Shown one piece after another: positions 22,230 to 37,636 of a DNA stretch of 64,000 bases. Position 1 is the first letter of the stretch. Every line of letters begins with the position of its first letter. The notes under the pieces are model-generated. The model had not been told where the DNA came from, ran no database searches, and saw only the letters and a program-made list of their open reading frames with translations. Origin of the DNA: Spirogloea muscicola (Eukaryota > Streptophyta > Zygnematophyceae > Spirogloeales > Spirogloeaceae). The DNA lies in NCBI GenBank assembly GCA_009602725.1, contig WELB01000213.1:74378-138377 (forward strand), given 5' to 3'. The translations under genes were made by a program, and so were the position numbers.

Positions 22230-24480
22230 CCTTCGCACTCCGGCTCCTTCAGACCTTGTCCATTCCTTTGGGCTGGCCTCTCCCTGCCACCAGTTAATCT
22301 GGCCGCGCTTGCTTAGGGAGGTGAGAGGCAGGGAGGGAGGGACGGATGGAGTGGGAGAGGGCGAGAGGTAGAGAGAGGGGAAAAGAAAGACGCTTCCAGG
22401 AGAGGGCGACGGGAAAGAGAGAGAAAGCGCACGGAGCGCATGAAATGAAAGGGAGGCCAATCCAAGCCAATACAGTGTTCAGGCAGAGCCTAACGCAAAT
22501 TAAACAAGGCTACATAATACGGAGACCTAAAGTGAGGTGCCTAAGGTGACATTAAATCCACGGGTGAGCACAAACAAATTCGACAAGCTAACTTGGGGAG
22601 CTGGAGCGCAGAAGGAAGGAGAGAGGGAGGGAGAGGGAAGAAATAAGATGACAGAGAGAACGGAGTGCAGAGGGATTGAAGAGGGGTCGATGGAGTGTGT
22701 ATTGAGTGATGAAGTTGCCTGAGTGGCCAAGTACAAAGGCAAAGAAAGAGTAAAGAAGGGGGGGTGGATGCCGCAACAAGGGGTCAGTGGCTGAATGGCC
22801 AGCCCAAAGGGGAAACAGAGGGATTCTTTTGGGATCCATGCAGTAAAGGCTGATCTAAAAGAATGACAGAATGGGCTCTCAGTGAGCGGCAGTGGCTGTG
22901 AAGAACCAGCCAAAGTACTAAACGGCAGCAATAAGAGGATGGAGCCTTTCAAAGGTCCCAGCCTGCAGTCAAAGTCGCACGTTGGCAGCCGCTGCTGCTG
23001 CTTTGTATCCTTGCAGGGGCTCTTTTCTGCTGCAGTCTTCAAACTTGCGGCTACAAGGAGTGCCATATTTAATCGGTGGATAACATGACACTCTTGAACT
23101 GATGAGAAGAAGCAGCTCTTCCAAATGGGGCGAGGGCTGGGAAAGATAGCTTACCAAACAATGAACAAGGTCCATAAAGTAAACGTTCTTCCAGATGAAG
23201 GCGGCTGTAAGAGGCCAGCCCAAAGGTACGAACAAGGTCCGATAGGGGCTGAAGGTGCAATTACATGGAACGCCTCTCCAAGACTTCTGCAAGTGGTAGC
23301 TCAACATGCTTCATCCGATTATGTAGATCAAAGAGCAAAGGGCCCTTCCACTAAACGGCAACGGCTGTAAGAGGGCAGCCGAAAGGAATGTACAAGGTCT
23401 GAAAGGGTCGGAGTAACTAGAGCGCGGAAAAGTCTCCCTCGAAAATCAGGAGGCAGCAGGCAAGGCGCAACCTGCACCCGCCCGCAATTGCACGGCAATT
23501 GCCAAGGAACGCTGCAGAGAGATGGCAAGGCTGTACACGTGAGCGAGCAACTCGACGGCGTTGAAGGCTGGCTGCTCGTCTGATGAGAGACGGCACGGAT
23601 AATCGGGAGGCCAGGTCAAGCCAATACACTGTTCAGGCAAAAGCTAGTGCAAAGAGTGGCGTTAAACGAAGGGTAACCCTATGCTAAGGGGGACTACAAG
23701 GTCAATATGCGAAAAGCGGCTGAATGGGGACTTCGGTTCCCACGAGTGAGCACACAGTGATCCGACACGTTGATCAGGACCCGGAGCAGTGACACAGAAG
23801 CCAGTGGCCTGGATCTGATCAGCCCGTGTGCAGGCGCAGCTCCTCATCCCATTTTCTGGGCTGGCCTCTCTCAACTACTGTACTATTTGGAGCACCGCTC
23901 ATGTGCTTGGAGAAAAAAGTGGGCGAGTTCCACCTTGGAGAGAACTGGCTGCAAGTGGTCTGAAGTATTGCAGAGGAGTGCAGAGGCAGGAGAGGAGGGA
24001 GGCATGGCAGCTTGACGAAAGGGTCAGGCGCCACCTACTGGCTCTGCTAAGTGAGCCATTTCGTCACGCTGGGTGCAGAGTTTCTGTGCTGAGGTAGAGA
24101 GGACGGATGAGACGAAGAGGGGAAATGAAACAGAATAGGGGGATGGGGTTGCGGGAGCTGCCAACCAGGGGCTCGGGGTAGTGCACCCAGACCTCGTCCC
24201 CACTTCCGAGGCTGGCGTTCGGACTTCACAGTATTCGTGTCCACCTCATCGAACTGGTCTTCCACGGCCAACGCCTCCGGAGCTTCCTTCTCGTCGGTGG
24301 AAGCCTCCATTCTTTTCAATTTCTTCTCGTCATTTCTTTTTTTCTGGGCTGGCCCCTCACAGCCACCGCCTTCTCCTGGAAGCGTCCTTCTTTCTCCTGC
24401 CTACAGATGAACAGGTCTTCCAAACAGCCCTTGCCCCATTAGGAGAGCCACTTCTTCCTGCCACACAGGTCTCCCTACCA
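22230..24480. repeat. Retroelement tails and hairpin modules, mixed orientation
   Basis: A minus-strand ORF end (SNLFVLTRGFN) lies at 22537-22600, with its AT-rich tail block at 22433-22521. Hairpin modules sit near 22260 (+), 22790 (-), 22890 (-), 23125 (-), 23200 (-), 23345 (-), 23855 (+), 24340 (+) and 24425 (+). A GCCAATACACTGTTCAGGCA block is at about 23617. No host gene is recognisable. Confidence 0.65.
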
Positions 24481-24885
24481 CACATCGCTGGCCACGCAGT
24501 GGGCAGTTTAGAACAAAGAAAGCTGCAGCACTACTCCGATTATCCCCAATGCGATCAGCTCCTGCCAGCTGCAGTCGACATCTTTGGCTGTTTAGGTCCT
24601 CGTTGCCACACTCTCCTTCAGAATATTGCCGCTCTAGGCTACGCACGGCATGCAGATGTGTTTCCGGCTGAGATGGGCTTGCCAGCTGCATATCTGTCGT
24701 TTTTGCTGCAACGAGGTTTCGGCCTGTTTGCAGCGTGCTCAGGCTAATGCTTTGCACCAGAAAGCTGGCCGAGCTTTAGTTGGTAGCAGAAGGGCTTCGT
24801 ATCTGCCATCTAGTATTCAGGCATTGATTAGCGACCTCTATGTATTGACCCGTGTTTACCGAGCGGGTCAATCTGCTACGTAGGT
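24480..24885 (+). mobile_element. Non-LTR retrotransposon 3' end (type B)
   Basis: The translation LEQRKLQHYSDYPQCDQLLP then AAVDIFGCLGPRCHTLLQNI matches, position by position, the type A AKELKYADH...FFPLAIDTHGALGARWLELLNQL. A frame change then leads to ANALHQKAGRALVGSRR and LISDLYVLTRVYRAG. This is a second, divergent subfamily of the same element, truncated to about its last 130 codons. The fragments at 600-760 and 41390-41525 belong to it. Confidence 0.7.
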
Positions 24886-24989
24886 AGGTAGGTTTGTACG
24901 GGATGTGCTTGCCTTTGTACTTCGCCATTTGGCCTTCGTTTATTCCTACCAGGACGCGGCGTGGAGTGGATTGGTCGGACCGAGGAGAG

Positions 24990-26202
24990 CTGTTTCTTCG
25001 ATGGCGCGACGGGATCAGGCCGTTAGGGAATGGATGGGGGCCCACGGCGGGGGCGTACGAAGCCGGCGCCGCCGCGCCGACAGGCCGCCGCCAGAGAAAA
25101 GCGGGACTCAGTGAGGGAGCCGGCCGGGCACGAGCGCACTGTAGCGCGCCGACGCCGCGTCCAGCGTATAAGGCTTAAATTGGCCACCCTTTCCAGATCA
25201 TGCGCACCCCGCGCCTTCTCTTTGGTGGAGCTCACCGCCAGCGGGCGCCCGCGGCCGCGGCTTCGGGGCGGCCGCAACGGCCCGTCCCATCGGCGCCGCC
25301 GAGATCTCGCAACAGAGGGGGGGTTGAAAGTGAGGTTCCCGCCCGATCCGGAACAGTGGCGCCGGGCTCGCTATACTTGGGGCCGAGCCGCTTCCCGCGA
25401 CGCGGCGGGACCGTCTGCCGAGAGTGGGCAAGGCCCGCCGGAAGGTCTGCCGGCCGCCCGCTCGGGGCGGATGGGGGCGGGCAGGCATGTGGCTGGGCGG
25501 GGCGCCGCGGCCAGCCGGCGAGAAGGCGGGGAAGCGGCGGCCGCCGGCGGCGAGGGCCCGGGCGGGCGTCGGCGGGCGGACGGCCCCGTAACGGGAATGT
25601 CTGCTTGGGGCGGGCGCGTCGGCCGACACCGCTGCCACGCGGCGTGCGCTTACGGGCGTGGTTGTTGGGCATGTAGCCAATCGGCGACCGGCACCGTTGA
25701 GCCGCGCGCCCGATGATTGGTCACCAGGATGCGCGCGTGCCCTCATGTCAGGGCCGCGGATCTGCTGCGAGCGGCTCGGCCCGCTGGCGGATGCCGCGTG
25801 GCACGCGCAGAGGGCGCCAACTGGTGCACGAGCGCATCCGGACCGCCCGGGACCGGGCGACGATAGGCTGCGCCGGCCAGCCCGGGCTGACGTGGCTGGG
25901 CGGCGGGCGGCGCGTTATGATGAGGTACCGGGGGTGGGGAAGAACGCGGACNGCTCACGGCCGGGGCTACTTAAGCCCCGGCCCCCTTCCCGGCAGCCAG
26001 CTCTCCATCGCCCACGCCTCCGCCTCCGCCTCCCGTCCCTCGCGCCCATTTGCCACCACGCCACCCTCGAGCTCTCTCGCGCCCACTCCACCACCATTCC
26101 GCCGTCGAGCTCTCCCGTCTCGCCTCCGTCTCCCCGAATCGACTGCCGCACCCCTCCCACGGCCGACCAGCCAGCCACTGCCGTCGTCGCCGCCTTCCAA
26201 CG
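24990..26202. promoter_or_regulatory. GC-rich island upstream of cysteine-rich gene 2
   Basis: About 1.2 kb of very high GC and CpG content (one undetermined base at 25952) ends at the ATG of gene 2. Overlapping long frames on both strands show no family similarity and are expected from the base composition. It probably contains the promoter and 5' UTR. Confidence 0.45.
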
Positions 26203-27590
26203 ATGGCCTCCGCCGCCAAGCTCGCCCTCGTCGCCGCCGCGCTCCTCGCCCTGGCCGCGCCCGCCGCCGCCCAGCCCGCCGGCCTCACGCCCGTGTGCAT
26301 CCTCAACGCCACCTCGCAGATGCACTACCCGGGCTTCCTCAACGCCACCAAGACGGTGAGGCTTGCAGCTGCTGCGACCCATCACGCGCCCCTGCCACCC
26401 GCAATGCAGTGCCGTGACGGGTCCGCGCGCGCTTCTCCTTCTGCTCGCTGCCCACTGAGCGCCATGACTCACTCGTGCATTGCGCCTGTCCACAGAGAAT
26501 CAACCCGGGTTGGGCGTGGCGGCCGGCTCCTGGGGAGATGTCCACCTCTGGCAACTGCAAGTTCATGCTTGACAGCAACTGCTCCACCATGGCTACCGGA
26601 CGTAAGCAAGCTGCTACCCCCTGCCACAGGGCAATGCATTGTGCCCGGGCTGGCGGTCCACCAGAGTAGTCGTCCTATCGCATCTGCATTACTTTGCGGA
26701 GTGGGTAGTCGCCCATCTGCATCCGGATCCGCGCGTGCAAATTTGGTCGTCGTTTCCCATCCTGACTTGGCCTCACTCAAGGCAATGCAGCTCATGACTT
26801 GCGCTTGTATCCTCCTCTGCAGTCTGCTACAAGAAGTCCAACAACTCCTGTATGACCATGGGCCAGTGTATTTGGCCCGGAAGCCCCAAAAACTGCCCCA
26901 ATGGTGACGCCAGCTGCCTCTTCATTGGCGGCCACTGCGGCCAGACGCCCAAGGCCGACGGCACCAGTTGCCCAGCATCCCCGGATCAGCCAACTCTTGA
27001 TTCACTGCCTGAAGGCACTGATGCCGGCTGCGCAACTGCCAGTTCGGCTGGCACCTGCTCGTAAGTCCTCAACAACAGTGAGCCTGCACTTGGCAGCAGT
27101 GGGCTCAGCTTTCTATGTCAGTATGCTGTGCTACACTTGTTGCATTGCCTTGGAGACATTGGATACAAGTCCGTTTGGCTATCCTAGTTCACCACAATCC
27201 ACCAAAGGCTTCACTCCCAGCCATGTACTCATCCCTTGAACTGCAATCCCTATGGATCGTGTGGGTGAAAAAACGTTGATGATGTGCGTGACAAATGCAT
27301 GCAGATCTGGGAATTGCAAGACGGTCTGGAAGGTGAAGGACGACTACACCAACTGTGGCTCCCAGACATGCAATCCGTTCGACGAATGCTGCTCGTCGTG
27401 CCAGGGCGGGACGTGCACGATTGTAGGACACGGTCCTCAAATGTGCTGCCAGCAATGCACCAACCCACCTTGCCCCTCAACCTGTGCCCCTGACTACTAC
27501 ACTGGCAAGAGCCCCTGTGCCTGCACCGCCGCTGGCTTCTGCTCGGCCCTACCGGAGGGCACTGACACCTGCTTCGGCTACAAGAAGTAG
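26203..27590 (+). CDS. Secreted cysteine-rich protein 2 (unknown family)
   Basis: Four exons close in phase to 260 residues: 26203-26355, 26496-26601, 26823-27060 and 27305-27590. The signal peptide is LALVAAALLALAAPAAAQPA. Matching blocks with protein 1 are LTPVCILNATSQ, SGNCKFMLDSNC, MGQCIWPGSPKNCP, GGHCGQTPKADGTSCP, DECCSSCQGGTC, VGHGPQMCCQQC and CACTAAGFCSA, ending DTCFGYKK. Intron positions and phases (0, 1, 2) and the 286-nt last exon equal those of gene 1, so the pair arose by duplication after the introns were in place. The family is unknown to me; an extracellular disulfide-rich role is inferred from the signal peptide and paired Cys (CC..C..G.C). It also has N-glycosylation sequons near the N-terminus. 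Confidence 0.85.
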
Positions 27591-29623
27591 CCCACAAGAC
27601 CGGCGAGTAACAAAAACAAGTACTGAAAGGAAGGTCTTGACCATCGACAACTCGAGTTTCATGTCCATGTGCCGAAGTGGTCAGAGCAAGTCAAGCTTCA
27701 ATATGGGCCACCATCAGCCCGAGGATTGCAACTAACTGGGGTGTGGCAGCCACCACCAGGAGATTATCGCCATGTACTCTTATCTACCATCTTCCATGCT
27801 CATTGCCCCAGCTCTGAAGTACCTTTCCCTACTGGAGGAACTCTTCCAGTCCCCGGCCTCATCTATGATCATATCTCCCTACCCAACTATCCGCCACAGT
27901 TATGTGCAATCCTTGAGAGCTGCATTCAATTGCCCAGATATCTATCATCTTTTGTGAGATAAGTCTGTACAATAAACATTTGCTGGGAACTCATAAACCC
28001 TGCCTAATTTTATAAAGTCTTTTATCTGTGCTTAACTTCGACAACCTAGTGTCGTCGTGTCCAGATTGCACCTGTAAAGAGTTTACCAATAAACGTTTGT
28101 AAGGTCTCTAAACAATCACATGTGAAATCAAAACATCCATACATTACGATATTGTGGCAAACACTTGAAAAGTAAGGCGTTCATTTTCACATGACTATGA
28201 TATGTTGCAGTGTAACACTTCACAACTACCCTTCTGTACACATTGCTATAACAATTTTTCTGAACATGTAAACAAATGCTGGCTTCCTATTTGCAATTAT
28301 CTTCCAACTTTAACCATCATAGTAGCATAACCTGAACATTGGTAAACTTCTATTATTCCTCTTAATCGTTGTGAAGTATCTTCGGCTATAATTGACAATA
28401 GATATATGCAATTATTACACTAAATATTTCTTTTCAAGAATAAAGTGTGCATGTAAATGTAGGAACAAAGATAAATGTATTTAATAACATCGCTCACATC
28501 GTGTCCTACCACTGCCGGCGGCTGGACCCAAACCCGCTCCACATTGCCGGCGGTCCATGTGAGTCGCATAAAACCCCACCAGCTGCGCGACCCCGCGCGG
28601 GGGACTCTCTTCCGGCGGGGGGGGGAGGGGATGGGTCTGGCAGCAGCAGCAGGTCATGGCGACGAGCATGGGCCGTCACCGAGAAAACCAAGAAAACAAC
28701 GGCCATTCCAACGCCGACGGGACAACTCCTACGACGACGACGACGACGACGGCTGCGACTACGGCGACAACGGCGACAGCGACTGACGCTCCGGTATCGT
28801 CAAAGGGGGGGCGGAGTAGCTGGCACGCCCCCCCGGTAAGAGTCAGGACAAACCATCACATAACCATAACTGTAAAGCGTCAGTCCAGCCGACAGCCACC
28901 TACACATAGGTGGGCCTGCGGGCTTAATGCATGCCTCTGTTGTGGGCATATAGCTTTTGGGCTAGCGGGGTGGTTCCATAAGTATTTCAATTTTCTTCAG
29001 AACCGTGTAATTCTGAAACAGTTCCTTCCATGCTGGAGCATGACCTTCAGCGTTCATAAGTCCTGGCGCATGTCAGGAGGTCTAGCAGCTTTATTCCGGT
29101 CAAGTTCTAGATGATGCCTACGCAGTGGCAGTACTGCTGGTCTTCGCACCCTAGCTCCAACCCGAGTATATGGTTGAGATGACAGGGTCTAGTGGAGCCT
29201 GGTAATTGGCAGCAAGTGGTGGGACGTTGTTGCTTAGAAAAGTCCTCTTAAGCAGACTGCAGACTGTACAACAAGCAGACTGCCACAGGACATGTGACTG
29301 CTGATTTTGCCATTCCTACTCGCTTCCTGCTTGGCAACTTTCCGCCGCTGTGCTTCCCTCAGCAGGCTGGAACGTCGACAGCACAATGTGTGCCACAACA
29401 AAAAGGATGAATTACTGGCTAGTGTGGAACTAAATGGTGCTGCCTCTTGAAGCTAAACAGAGGATAGAAGTCCTTGGACATGTGCACAGATCCTCAGGTC
29501 CGCTTTTGCTAAATTTCTTCTGTAGTAAGGCCTGTGGACTGTGAGTGCAGCTTAAGTACGGGGATGTACAAGTAAGACGTTAAGCAAACCAACCTTGCAA
29601 CCTTGCTGAGAGAAGTCTGCCAC
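27591..29623. other. Intergenic region with AT-rich island
   Basis: 27591-27955 is ordinary 3' flank. 27956-28500 is strikingly AT-rich for this window and contains two related stretches, ACAATAAACATTTG (27968) and CCAATAAACGTTTG (28086). 28500-28860 returns to high GC with an ACG repeat. 28860-29600 has no recognisable gene. Confidence 0.55.
28725..28765 (+). repeat. (ACG)n trinucleotide microsatellite
   Basis: A run of ACG/CGA triplets continues into imperfect GGCGAC repeats up to about 28790. It creates a poly-Thr or poly-Arg/Asp frame. I see no support for a surrounding gene. Confidence 0.85.
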
Positions 29624-33718
<4,095 letters not shown>

Positions 33719-36019
33719 TGATACTACGCTGCTCAACTTTTGCCTGCTCACTTCCAGGCTGCCAATTTTGACAACCAGATGTCAGATGGAGATCTCTCAA
33801 GAAGAATTCACTACATTCTTCTACCTATCACCTGGAGCTGCATGATACGTGCATGCGCCTGATAGACGCATGACGGTGACCTGGTCAGGAGCGATAGCAA
33901 CCTCAGCAAAGATCTCAGCGGTAGCTTCGGGCAGTCATCGGCAGGGCGTTGCTGTCTACGAAAGACTTGACTCACAGGCAGGTCTGAGGCGTCGGATCCC
34001 AAAGACAGAGGACGCCGGCGGTTGACTGGCCAGGAGAGTCTTGGGGTAGGGTTGGCATGCAGGGAGGCTGCAGGAAGACGGTGGCCGCGGGGAGAGGGGT
34101 GGGACGGGGGGGAAGGAGAGAGAGAGAAGCCCCTGCAGGAAGGGCCCCGAGCCCGCCCTGGGCTGCAGGCTGGCTGCCGTGCAGCGCTCGAGGCGGGAGA
34201 GCGGAGGGCCAATCCGGGTCAGCTCAGAATTCAAGCGTGCAGGTCGTAATCGCGGCCTGTTGCTGCCAAGAAAGAATACAGCGCTTCCACTTCTTGACAG
34301 CAGTGGCTGTTTAGGGCTGCCAAGAGCGGCAGTCCAGGAGCCCGCCAGTCGGACCTGCCCAGGCGATGTGAATCAACCCTCTGCAAGCAGCGAGGCGCCG
34401 TTGACAACTTCTTTCACAAACAAAGAAGCTAGTCGCTGCTGTTTGCGACAGCAACACACTGCACGTTGGGGCTGACAGTTGTCCTTAACCTGGCCGCGCT
34501 TGTCGCACGAGGCTACTCCGTGGGGTCGACCTCTCGAAAGGCCCCCACGCGGGGGGGGCCGACCTTAAGCAGATAGTCCACCCTACATCTCGACGCGGTG
34601 TGTCAGTGGTTTCTGTAGATGCTGTGTAACGACCCCAGGAAACGAAGGCCGGAGGGTTGAGTGCCTATTTGATAAGTAGAAATTTCATAGGATACCATAT
34701 TTGCGGCGGATCGTAATGCCTGCTTAGAAAAGCTGAAGAACAATAACATTGACAGACGGTCTGCAAGTAGTACTAAAGCTTGTTAAGTAGATGTCAATCT
34801 CAGTGGTGCATTTTGACGACCTTTGGGACGACACTAGTAAGAAAGTACAGCGACTTTGAAATACCTGAGGCCTAGGGTGGTCCATCAGTGCTGACAAGAT
34901 CTTGTCCAAATGGCATGCGATCAGGCACTATGGTTGACTGAGTACGGGCAGCCGAGGATAAGCGCCCAGCTCGTCTAACATGCAAGTTGGGAGGCATTTT
35001 ACGTCTCACCATCCTTGTCTGCATTCTCGTTTACGACCTGCACTTAAGGTCCATTCTCACAAGTGGTCTGACATCTTGCATGTGGACAATGACATTCATT
35101 GTCGGTCTTATTGGATTCGATGAGCATAGTTGGTTCTGCCTCGACACTGTCAGACACGCTTGCTGGTGATATGTACTTGCTGGTCAAGGTCAATGGCTCC
35201 TAGTTCTTGTTCTTAGCTGCATTCGCTGACTGGGGGCTATTGTGTCTATGGAGGCAGTCTCTAGAGATTCTGAGTGGGCGTCCGTTTGGTTAGTCCTGCC
35301 TTAATCCTGTGTAGTTGTTTGTAGCGAGCTAATGACAGCCACTGCTGTCGGGAGATCCGCCACATGGTGGTGAAGCACTCCTGAATACATGTCGATGCAG
35401 TGATGCCCTGAAATCATCCATCAATCGACAGACAGCTTATATACTTTATTCCAGGCCTGGCTCCTCAACGAGGCCTGGCCTTGGGTGCGTGTTACACTTG
35501 GCCCCGTCTGCCCACTTGTTGCTGGCCTTTCACAGCCACTGCCTTTCATTGGAAGAGCTGCCTTTGATTGGAAGAGCTGTAGTTTTGAAATGTAACGAAC
35601 TTATCTATCCGTTCCTTTGTGCTGACCTTTTCACGACCATCGCCTCCTAAGAAGAGCTGTGTCTTCGCCCTGTCTCCTTAGCCCATCTTAGCCTAGGATC
35701 TCGATTTGTATATTGCACTCCCTTTGCTTCTTGAATCAACGGTGTGTTGGATCCCGCTTGGCCTCAATGTTCACTCAATGCGCACCGCACACCTACCTCT
35801 GGAAGATCTTGCTCATGCGGGAGTATGTGCAGTGTGGTACAGCGCTTTCCGGCCCCTTCGGATCTTGTCCAATCGGTGCGGCCTTTTCATAGCCCCTCCT
35901 TGCTTTTGGGCTGGCCAACACAGCCATCGCCCATCTGCTGGAAGAGTTCTTTCTAGCCCTTGGATGAGCTTACATTTCACGGCCTCCGCCCCTTCCTTCA
36001 GCGTTTCTCGGCCCTTCAG
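33719..36019. other. Intergenic region with scattered hairpin modules
   Basis: 34020-34150 is purine-rich and GC-rich. A TTAACCTGGCCGCGCTTG motif at 34485 is followed by a strong GC palindrome (GGCCCCCACGCGGGGGGGCC, about 34540-34560). 34570-35450 shows nothing recognisable. 35470-35960 carries degenerate modules (GCTGGCCTTTCACAGCC and GGGCTGGCCAACACAGCC). No supported gene. Confidence 0.45.
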
Positions 36020-36165
36020 TTCTTGTCATATCGTCTCTCCATGGCCCACGCCTTGCATCTGCTTGCTGGCCGCCGTGCTCTCGTTGCAGCCTCTGGCTTC
36101 CGTCAGGGGCATTGTTTTCCAGCAGCTAGTCTGTCGGATCTGAGGCTCCTCACTTGAAGCTACTG
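36020..36165 (+). mobile_element. Retroelement 3' end (type A-like)
   Basis: The frame reads LSMAHALHLLAGRRALVAAS, then GFRQGHCFPAASLSDLRLLT and a stop, the C-terminus of the same ORF as 44551-44683. About 45 codons are preserved. It is followed directly by the hairpin core copy at 36205-36317. Confidence 0.7.
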
Positions 36166-36204
36166 AGTCCTCCACTCGGTCCATCCTACACCCGTTCTGA
36201 CATA

Positions 36205-36317
36205 GAAGAAGTGGCTCTCCCAATGGGGGCAAGGGCTGTGAGAAGCCAGCCCGAAAAGAATTGACAAGGTTCGAAGGGGCCAAACTACGAGCTAAGCAGC
36301 GACTGCGGGGCCTGAAG
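36205..36317 (-). repeat. Core hairpin repeat, copy 3
   Basis: By eye identical to the 108-bp units at 15.2 and 16.4 kb, though 20 kb away. It is flanked at 36355-36500 by two plus-oriented modules (TTCGGGCTAGCCCTTGCCCC and a shorter one ending GGAGAGCCAAGC). Confidence 0.85.
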
Positions 36318-36539
36318 ACGTTCTGACATAGCGCTTTAGGCCCCTCCGTCATTGGCCCCTTCGAACCTTTGTCAATTCTTTTCGGGCTAGCCCTTGCCCC
36401 CACTTGGAAGAGATTTCGTGTATTCGAATTGGGAGAGCCAATTCTCTTATCGTTTCGGGTTTTCATAGTAGCCCTCGCCCCCTTTCGGAGAGCCAAGCTC
36501 CTCCACCTGTAGGCAGAAGTTTCAATAATCTGCGGTCAC

Positions 36540-37233
36540 CGGCCTCAGATGACGGCAGTGCAACCATCCCGGTGGCGCCAGGGGGCCGCCTGCGCCCAGT
36601 CGGGACCCGGGCGAGGGAGCGACACGCGGTCTGTTAGCGGGCCGCCCCATTGGCCGGCCCCCCGATCGTGCGGCGAAGCTTCGCCCGGCCGTGGGGACAG
36701 AGCCGCCGCGTGGCAGGTGGAGCAGGAGCCCGGGCGCGTCAACGCCGCGGCGCTGGCGGCCAATGGAAGCGCCGCTGCTACCGGGCCATAGAGGAGCAGT
36801 CGAGGCCGACGACCCTTTTTTCCCGACGCCGTTCCCACGCGCCTTTCCCAGGTAGAGGCTGCTTCCCCGCCCGGGAAGCTTCTGAGAAGCTGGTGGACCC
36901 GGGAGGTGGGCCGAGGGCCCGACCCCCCGGCCTCATCAAACGTAGCTGTCGGCACTAACGGTGCCGGGGCGGCCCGCCGGAAGGGGGGCGCGCAGGGCGG
37001 CGGCGCGCCAGGGCGGCCCGATGGGGCGAATCCGACGGGCGGCGGCGGGGGAGGGCGAGCGCACGGGGAGCCTGCCAGGGGGCGAGAAGACGGCGGGTGG
37101 GGGAGGGCCGCGATTCGAACGCCGCACCGTCCGGCCCGCGCTGCAACGGCCCCCTCCTCATTCTTTCCCCCCCCCCTTGCTCGCGGCGCCGCCGATGCCC
37201 GTCGCCTCCCCCTGACGGCGCCGCCCCCAAACG

Positions 37234-37264
<31 letters not shown>

Positions 37265-37636
37265 CGCTCGCGCCCGCGCGGTCCGGAGGCAGGCTCAGGG
37301 CCTGAACGGCTACCTCCGGCTGCAGGCCGGGCGGGCGCTTGGCGCGCAGGGACAGCTTGTGGCGCTTGCAGCTGCAGCGCCAAAGCGGCCGCTGCATGGC
37401 GCCGGCGAGCTGGCTCTGAGGTCCAGGCCGAGGCCGGCGCGGACGCCTCGCCGCAGCGCGGAGGATCTGCGCTGCAAGCGCGCAGGCCTGAGCCGTGTGC
37501 TGCCAGTTGAGCAGGCTGCGGCCTGCTGAGGGAGCACCCGGAGCAGGAGCGAGGCGCGGGCAGGCAAGGCGGGCCCGGAGCACGTCAGCGGCGCGGCCAG
37601 GTTGGCGCGCCCGGGAGCGCCCGCGTCGCGCCTTTG
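36540..37636. promoter_or_regulatory. GC-rich island upstream of the GT34 gene
   Basis: About 1.1 kb of very high GC with a CCG repeat (37230-37265). It resembles in composition, though not obviously in sequence, the island upstream of cysteine-rich gene 2. Long frames on both strands have no family match. It probably contains the promoter and 5' UTR. Confidence 0.45.

Noticed and set aside
23090-23125. Hammerhead-like CTGATGAG at 23098 and 23579
   Set aside because: The required GAAA segment and third stem are absent at the right distance.
25030-25746. Arg/Gly/Pro-rich frames of 146-228 codons in the GC island
   Set aside because: All six frames stay open because AT-containing stops are rare; no conserved motif.
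28656-29114. 152-codon frame with poly-Thr
   Set aside because: The open frame depends on the ACG microsatellite, and the remainder has no similarity or splice partners.
37082-37135. Possible tRNA-like TTCGAA box near 37115
   Set aside because: No cloverleaf could be folded around it and no A-box was seen.
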